A stretch of 64,000 nucleotides of DNA from Blasia pusilla (Eukaryota; Marchantiophyta; Marchantiopsida; Blasiales), in the NCBI GenBank assembly GCA_050084515.1, contig CM114272.1:8060001-8124000 (forward strand). The letters are read 5' to 3'. The position numbers were made by a program, and so were the translations under genes. Positions 58,276 to 64,000 of the stretch are shown here, piece after piece. Position 1 is the first letter of the stretch. Each line of letters opens with the position of its first letter. The notes beneath the pieces are model-generated. The model saw nothing but the letters and a program-made list of their open reading frames with translations. It was not told the DNA's origin and searched no databases.

Positions 58276-59301
58276 TGTCATGCGCCTACTCTCCTTGAAC
58301 GTTAATCTTTGTTGTTGCAGAAGCGTGTGTTCAATAGGTCACGCTCTCAATGCTGTTCTGCATCTAAACATACACTCTAGTTAGCCGGGTCTTGGATAAA
58401 TCATCGGGCTAACTTTTCGAGTTCTCGTCTCGATCTCTCACCAAGCTCAAACTTCCTAGTTTTGCGGTTTACAACATAGGCAAGTCTCGAAAGACTTGGG
58501 ACATACTTTCTGGTTTGTTTAGAAACCTCAAACGGCGTTTCGCGCCTGGTGGTTCCAACTTTCTGATGGACATCGAATGATTCTCTAACCAAGACTCACA
58601 CAAAGTGAATCATGGGTTGGAATCCAAGTGTGGCATACAAATTCCATTCCCTTGGATCAGGTTTGGGTTTTGAATTCCATCGCCAAACTCTCGTTCCACC
58701 CCTTGCCCTTGAGACGCCGTTTGATGCTCAAAATGGAGATTCGTGTTCTAAGACATCTTGGAGAGACTCCTCCCTAACTAGTACTTGTGGGCATCTCTAG
58801 GGTTCCCTACTTTTAGGGAAAGACACCCGGGCCTCTCCAATTGGCCCTCAACCCCTGGCTGAACCCGATTGCTCTCATAATTATTTTCGGCCAATATCTC
58901 AGTCTATACTTATATATTTGTTGAGATCTTTGATGCGTTGGAAGCGTCTCAAGATAAGCTTTCCAATGCGTTCTTATTTGTCCCAAATGCATCTTGGGGT
59001 AAACTTTATGGTCCAAAAAAAATTCAAATTCCCCATACGCTAGTCGTGTTCCAAAACTGGTTCTCACCTCTTTGGCAACCAACCTTCCAAGACTCAACTC
59101 CTCTCAAGTCTTGGCTCATATTTGGTCTAGATTTCTTGGCCGTGACTAAGGCATGAAATGCACAACTCTATTCTGCATTTCGTCTCTTGGAATTTTCCAA
59201 AAGCCTCTCCAAAGCGCGATCATCGCAACGTAAGTCCACTTGAGTTATGATGTTCCGCTTGGCGCCTACTTGATGTTCGTTTGGTTATGAGGGTTGCGAC
59301 A
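58276..59301 (-). repeat. 5' LTR of the chromovirus
   Basis: On the plus strand it begins TGTCATGCGCCTACTCTCC and ends GGTTGCGACA. It is the partner of 51022-52039 and of the solo LTR at 55062-56085, and a cousin of 60650-61454. Confidence 0.88.
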
Positions 59302-59918
59302 CAGTTGGCCTAGTAAGCCAATTTATGCAAGCACCTTAAAAAACTCACCTTGATGATGTAAGAAGGATTATGCGGTATGTGAAATTCTCTGTTCAATTTG
59401 AACCTTCTTTGAGTTTACAATTACAGGGATTCACAGATGTTGATTGGGCAGGAAGCGTGTCTGATTGACACTCCACATCTGGTTATTCATTTACTTTGGG
59501 AAGCATAGTTATAAGTTGGGCTTCAAAGAAGCAATCTACATTTGCTTTATCTTCAATAGAGGCTAAATACATAGGAGCAACCAATGCAGCCTGTGAGGCG
59601 GTGTGGCTTCAGCGATTACTTGTTGAGATTGGTGTTAGTAACTTAGGATCTAGAGTAATATATGCAGACATTATAAGTAGCATCAAGCTTGCTAATAACC
59701 CTGTATTTCATGCTCGTACAAAATATGTTGAGGTGCACTATCAATTTATGAGAGAGAAAGTACTTGCAAGAGAAATTGATCTTGTGTATATAGGTACAGA
59801 TGAACAAATTGTTGACATCTTTACGAAGGCATTGCCTAGAGATAAGTTTGAGATGTTTACAAATGATTTAGGTGTTAGAGATATCGATATGAGCTTGAGG
59901 GGGAGTATTGAAGATTGA
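59302..59918 (+). pseudogene. Copia RT end and RNase H, continuation after the nested gypsy
   Basis: It resumes VGLVSQFMQAP in the phase left at 51021. RNase H follows with GFTDVDWAGSVSD, SGYSFTLGSIVISWASKKQS, FALSSIEAKYIGATNAACEA and VIYADIISSIKLANNP, where DN is changed to DI. It ends with YIGTDEQIVDIFTKALPRDK. One in-frame stop lies at 59465. The polypurine tract 'cttgagggggag' directly precedes the 3' LTR at 59906. Confidence 0.88.
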
Positions 59919-60218
59919 GTTACAGTCAAGCTCATGAGACACTTGAACTGCTATATTTCGTACTCACACGAAGTAGGAAAGCTTAATTTTGGTTAGTCAA
60001 TTCAGCGTGATTATCTTAACTATGGTTAATTAATCATAGTTAGTCTAACTCTAGACTATGGTTAAGATTAGGATTAGGGTTGCTTATACATACTCTATCT
60101 AATTGAGAAGGGAACCAACCTCCACTCATTCTCTCATTGCAAAATATTGTTCTCTATAGTAGTCTGTGAGTGTGAGAGCCGTTTTCCACCAATTATGCTT
60201 CTTTAGCAGTTTTCTACA
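59906..60218 (+). repeat. 3' LTR of the deleted copia element
   Basis: It is 313 bp long, begins TATTGAAGATTGAGTTACAG and ends TTTTCTACA. Its first 90 bases match 49908-49997. It contains several GACTATGGTTA/TTAATCATAGTTA words in both orientations at 60015-60065. Confidence 0.82.
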
Positions 60219-60400
60219 TTGATTTGCTCTAGCAAGTCAAGGGCCACTTCTCAAAGTGGAAAGTCAACTATGCTCTAAATAGAGACTTATCCGAAATACT
60301 AAGACACTTATCTGAGATAATAGGTTACCACGGGTAAGTTGCTCTCTCGGGTTACTCGTGGCCTCAATAGGTCATCCTCCACCTCCTAAGACTGTCCTCC

Positions 60401-60649
60401 AATAAATATTTCTTTATTTATATATTTATAAAAAATAAATATCTAATTTAAAAAACCACATATAAGGTTCTATTAGCTATCCCTCCTAGGAAAAAGTAAA
60501 ATAAGTATCCCTACTTGAACATAAATTTGAAGGTTAATTCTAATCAAAACGACACATTGACAACCACTTTCTCTCAGAAGGAAAAAATGTTGTAAGTATA
60601 TAGACAAATGTAACCATCCTCCTACTCCACTATAATAGTGGTTCCAATA
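60401..60649. other. AT-rich spacer
   Basis: No recognised feature. A run of TTTATATATTTATAAAAAATAAATA lies at about 60415-60440. Confidence 0.5.
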
Positions 60650-61454
60650 GCAAGAGGCATTTACGACTTGATGTGGAAATTGAATTTAGGGGTTGGGTGG
60701 ATTTTTAGACTTGGGACACACTTTAGGAACCTAAAATGACCTTAGCGCTCCTGAGGCCCGAACTACCCAATAGACCTCAAACCAGTCTCTTGTTGGGCCC
60801 AATATATGAGTCATGGATCAAGGTCCAGGGTTGATATCCATAATTAATCCCTTTGGACTTGGCTTGGTGTCCACACTCCAAAGCCAATCTCTCGATCCAT
60901 CTTGTGCCCTTGGTTCATCCCCATGGTTCCCCAAGGTGGAATTCGGGTCCCAAACTCCTATGGAGACCCTCCCCTTATATATACTTCTATAGATCTCCAC
61001 TCCTCCCTACCTTTGGGAAAATCTTCTTGGGTTGCTCTATATGGCCCTCAACTCAACTATCATTTGGATAGTTTCTTAATCTTTGCTTCTGCGTTTATCT
61101 TAATCTTTAGTGCGTTAGAATTGTCTTATCCTAACCTTTCGAATGCTAACTTATTCATCCCAAACGCATCTTGGGTTTAGCTGTTATGACCTCAAATGTA
61201 AAGAACCCCCAAATGCTTAGTCAAGTTCCAAGTTCCTTGGTGCCCAACTCTTGTGGGACCTGAACTCCTCTGAAGTTCTGCTTGGCATTTGGTCTTGTTG
61301 TATTAAGTACAATCATCATCACTTGAGATGTCCAACAAGGCTCGCGTGTCACTTACAACTCATGTCTCATTCCGACCCCCTTCCATCTTAGTGTGAGCCC
61401 ACTAGAGTTTTGATGTTGCGCATCGTCGCACGTTTGGCTATGAGGGCCATGACA
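60650..61454 (-). repeat. Diverged LTR related to the chromovirus family
   Basis: It shares the order of blocks with the LTR at 58276-59301: 'gagtcatgg', 'cccttgg', 'caaactc', 'acttctatagatctcc', 'ttgggaaaatcttcttggg', 'ggccctcaac', 'cccaaacgcatcttggg', and the end 'cgtttggctatgagggccatgaca'. Identity is modest. No internal region lies beside it. The left edge is approximate. Confidence 0.6.
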
Positions 61455-64000
61455 TCAGAAGACAAATTAGTGATGCTATAAAATGTTTTTTTTTCTATCA
61501 ATTCATAACATTGAAGATCCCTTCATGTTTCCTTGGGAATTTTTAAGCTAATGTGAAACTAGAGTAGGGGTTATATATATTATTATTAGAGAGTGCCTTC
61601 TTGGTTTACAAACACCTATCTACTTGACAAGTGGCACTTGGGAAACAAGAAAAAAAAATTCATACTATATGGAGCAAGAAAGAAATTTTAAATTTATGTG
61701 CAACATGGTTAGTCCTTACACTCCCGTGCATGGCACGAGTTGCACACTAGTAACTGTAAAGATGATACTAGAAGGACTAGCAAGGATTCCAATTAGGAGA
61801 ATGTATGATATAAAAGCTAGAATGTTCCCAACATAATCATATACAAAGTGTACAAGTATATAATGTTGGGGAGAGAAATAAGGAAGTTTTAGAAATATAT
61901 TGAGATTTGTGGAAAAAGGGCATTGGACATTATGAAGGTAAGGCATTGGGAAGGTTTTGAAGGAGAAGTTATCATATGCATGTGCCCTCTATAAAAGAAA
62001 CATTGGAATATGCAGCCATATAGGATTCACAAGGATCTTCCATATAGAGACAACATATGTGTTTTGTGTAAAAAAGACGTCAAAACTAGTATCTGGATAG
62101 GATCCATAGGGATCTTACACAAAATATCATTGGATTTGCTCTATGTAAAAGAGACACCATAGTTGATAGTCAAAGATTCACGGGGATCTTGCAAAAAGCA
62201 TCACCAAATATGCTTTATGTGAAAGAGATGTCATAACTCGTGGTCAACAAGTATTCAGAGGGGTCTTGTAGAGAGGGGCATCAAATGTGATTTGTGTGAA
62301 AGAGAAAGTAGAACTAGTGGCCAACAAGAATCTTGCGCAGAAATGCGCTAGGCGTACATATATAAAGGAGACATTAGTACTGATGAAATGTGTAAAGATC
62401 TGTAGGGTTGAGTATTGGAGCCCATCAATTACAAGGGATACCAAAACCAAAGAATAGAAAGGACCAAGAGAAATCTTGTACAAATAGGCATATTTTGAGT
62501 GATGAAAGTCATCAAATCAAGTGAGAGTGTCTATTTGGAGAAGGAAAGACCATTTGACACACTTACCTTGTCTTCATAAAAGAGATTGATTTTTCCAGAT
62601 TCGGAGGAAATTTTAGGCATGTTGTTAGAGTAGAAAAACATTCAAAATACCCGTTGAGCTATGACTGGTAAACCATAGGAGCATGCAAGTTGAGGAGGAG
62701 AAAGTGATTAGGCAAATGGAGACGGATCAAGTGATCATGCCAATTAAGGTTGTGCAATATCATGTGAGGAATCATGGACATTGGTCATTCAATGATAGAG
62801 CAAAAGCAATTAAGGTGTTCCTAATTAAGAAATATGTAGAAAGTTGAAAGTCTTGTGGGTCTTATTTAAAGATTTGTTTTATGAGGTTCCTCGAGTTACT
62901 TTTTTATGCTCAAGAAAAGTTGGAGACCAATTCTTTTAGTAAAATGGAAATACCCATTAGAGGGGGGTGATCCTTGCTTGGAGATCCATTTCAATATTGT
63001 GAGTATGGACTTGTTTTTAACGTAGTGTAATTCTCTTATATCACAAGAGTGGATATGGGCTTACCCGCAGACTTATGGGCAATCCCATACATTCCAAAAT
63101 GGACTCATATATCTATGTCTCTTAAGATTGAGGGAGTACCCTCTCAAACCTTGTATCCCCTTGCCTATTCCTCCATAGAAGGTCCCTCCATTTGTCTCCC
63201 TTCCCTTTCTTGCCCTATCCATTCCATTTTCATTCTCCATCTCTTAATTAACTCTTTGAAAGAAAAAAGACTGTTTGTCCCTATCCTCTCTTTTTTGCTC
63301 TTCTTTGTCCCTCTCCTCTCATATTGTCTATATCTCCATTGCCCTCAAGAGGGTTCAAATAGAGACGAGAGGAAAAGATGGAATCTATCGCTCTCTTTGC
63401 TCTTCATTCTTTCATAGAGGGTTGGAGAGAATTCATTCCTTTAGGCCCTTTCATGAGGAATGATGAGGGTGAAAGGACTCTTGATAGATTCCTCCTTTGC
63501 AATAGTCTACTCTTTCCCTTCCCACTTATATTTTGATCTATACCATTAAGCGAGGATGGGTTTATAAAATTCCTCCTTTTAAGGTTGATACGTGCCTTTT
63601 GAGGACTTATCTCCTATTGACATGTGTCATTTTAAAGATTTAATTTAAGGTTAAGGAATTAAATCAAAACAAAATTAAATTAAAGGTATGGTGTAAATGA
63701 GTTGCCCGTGCTAGGCACTCCCATCATATCCCTTATTCATAGCATGAGCAAGTCACTAGTTCATATTAAACCAATGCATTCCAATTTATTCCCTCCTCAT
63801 TATATGATAGCCCATTTCAAGACGAGGATAGGAAATTTCTTAAAATACGTTGTGCATGTTAAGAGATGGAGCAACCATAAACACCAAATCCATTCGTGTT
63901 CATAGTAAGAGGAGCAACTAGTGCTTAAAGCTAACCTCCTCTAGTAGCTTCTATTCCATAAGAGCCATTTTTTTCCATTATGTGTACTAGTGGGTATGCA
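61455..64000. other. Unassigned AT-rich DNA
   Basis: No gene is supported. It includes a degenerate minisatellite (61975-62400) and CT-rich low-complexity DNA at about 63170-63420, whose open frames have biased composition and are not credible proteins. Confidence 0.5.
61975..62400 (+). repeat. Degenerate minisatellite, period about 78 bp
   Basis: About five units share the layout 'ggatctt..a....catca.atttgctttatgt(a/g)aaagaga..tca.a.ctagt.gtcaac'. Clear starts are near 62033, 62110, 62189 and 62268. Units differ by many substitutions, so the array is old. Confidence 0.6.

Larger units (their letters stand above)
51022..59301 (-). mobile_element. Ty3/gypsy chromovirus nested in the copia RT, with inverted core
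   Basis: LTRs at 51022-52039 and 58276-59301 carry TGTCG/CGACA-type ends. The target duplication is CAATT/CAGTT (51017-51021, 59302-59306). The primer-binding site beside the right LTR and the polypurine tract beside the left LTR show minus-strand orientation. Gag, integrase and chromodomain are on the minus strand, but protease, RT and RNase H (about 54324-57070) are on the plus strand. LTR divergence is about one base in eight by eye, so it is old. Confidence 0.88.
49908..60218 (+). mobile_element. Internally deleted Ty1/copia element, host of a nested gypsy element
   Basis: It begins TATTGAAGATTGAGTTACAG and ends TTTTCTACA, with target duplication TTGAC/TTGAT (49903-49907, 60219-60223; one mismatch). 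The left LTR survives for only about 90 bases, then the sequence jumps to the region before RT (SSRVTHPVHRF), so gag, protease and integrase are deleted. RT occupies 50100-51021 and RNase H 59302-59918. They are separated by a gypsy element at 51022-59301. Confidence 0.85.
49511..60400 (-). repeat. LTR family A relic split by a nested insertion
   Basis: 49511-49907 and 60224-60400 together form one LTR in the opposite orientation to 16478-17118. The left part begins TGTCGTGCGCATACACATCG and stops in 'ttggctcttgac'. The right part resumes with 'ttgctctagcaagtcaagggccac' and reaches 'gactgtcctcc'. Everything between belongs to the copia element that jumped into it. Confidence 0.75.

Noticed and set aside
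61600-62500. CRISPR-like array from regularly spaced repeats
   Set aside because: Whole 78-bp units are diverged with no constant repeat and unique spacer; the plant context also argues against it.
63049-63463. Overlapping plus-strand frames rich in Leu, Ser and Pro
   Set aside because: Low-complexity CT-rich DNA gives long open frames without any conserved pattern.

Overview
This is a nuclear window from a land plant. It holds two host genes split by many GT-AG introns, one of them a plastid starch-debranching enzyme, set in AT-rich DNA crowded with LTR retrotransposons. The closest mental match for the DNMT-bearing Ty3/gypsy element is non-seed plants and streptophyte algae, so a moss, lycophyte or fern is my guess. 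The sequence alone does not fix the species.

Layout. 1-7.7 kb: an LTR-like fragment, then AT-rich DNA with no gene I can support. 7.7-9.3 kb: a decayed PIF/Harbinger transposon with a transposase (+) and a Myb/SANT-like accessory ORF (-). 9.4-17.1 kb: a decayed Ty3/gypsy element (+) with protease-like region, a DNMT3-like cytosine methyltransferase domain, RT, RNase H, integrase and a PHD finger. 17.9-20.6 kb: an MCTS1-type PUA-domain translation factor gene whose third exon is one base short. 20.6-30.5 kb: unassigned DNA, old LTR relics and a non-LTR-type reverse transcriptase relic (-). 31.4-46.8 kb: an isoamylase-3-like gene of 22 predicted exons, in frame from start to stop. Its intron 7 has a GC donor and carries a young 5.4 kb Ty1/copia element in the same orientation. 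46.8-49.5 kb: unassigned. 49.5-60.4 kb: a nested stack, in which an LTR relic is split by a copia element, the copia is split by a chromodomain Ty3/gypsy element, and that element has its protease-RT-RNase H block inverted and interrupted by a solo LTR. 60.6-61.5 kb: a diverged LTR. The rest is unassigned and includes a degenerate minisatellite.

How it fits together. The two host genes have unrelated housekeeping roles: translation re-initiation and transitory starch breakdown. Everything else is mobile DNA of differing age. The methyltransferase-bearing gypsy element is the most unusual item: a retroelement that apparently carried its own DNA-methylating enzyme and a chromatin-reader finger. 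The copia in the isoamylase intron is the youngest insertion, with LTRs about 99 percent alike, and is the most likely to affect a host gene. Exon boundaries come from reading frame, splice signals and remembered family sequences. No alignment or transcript was available.
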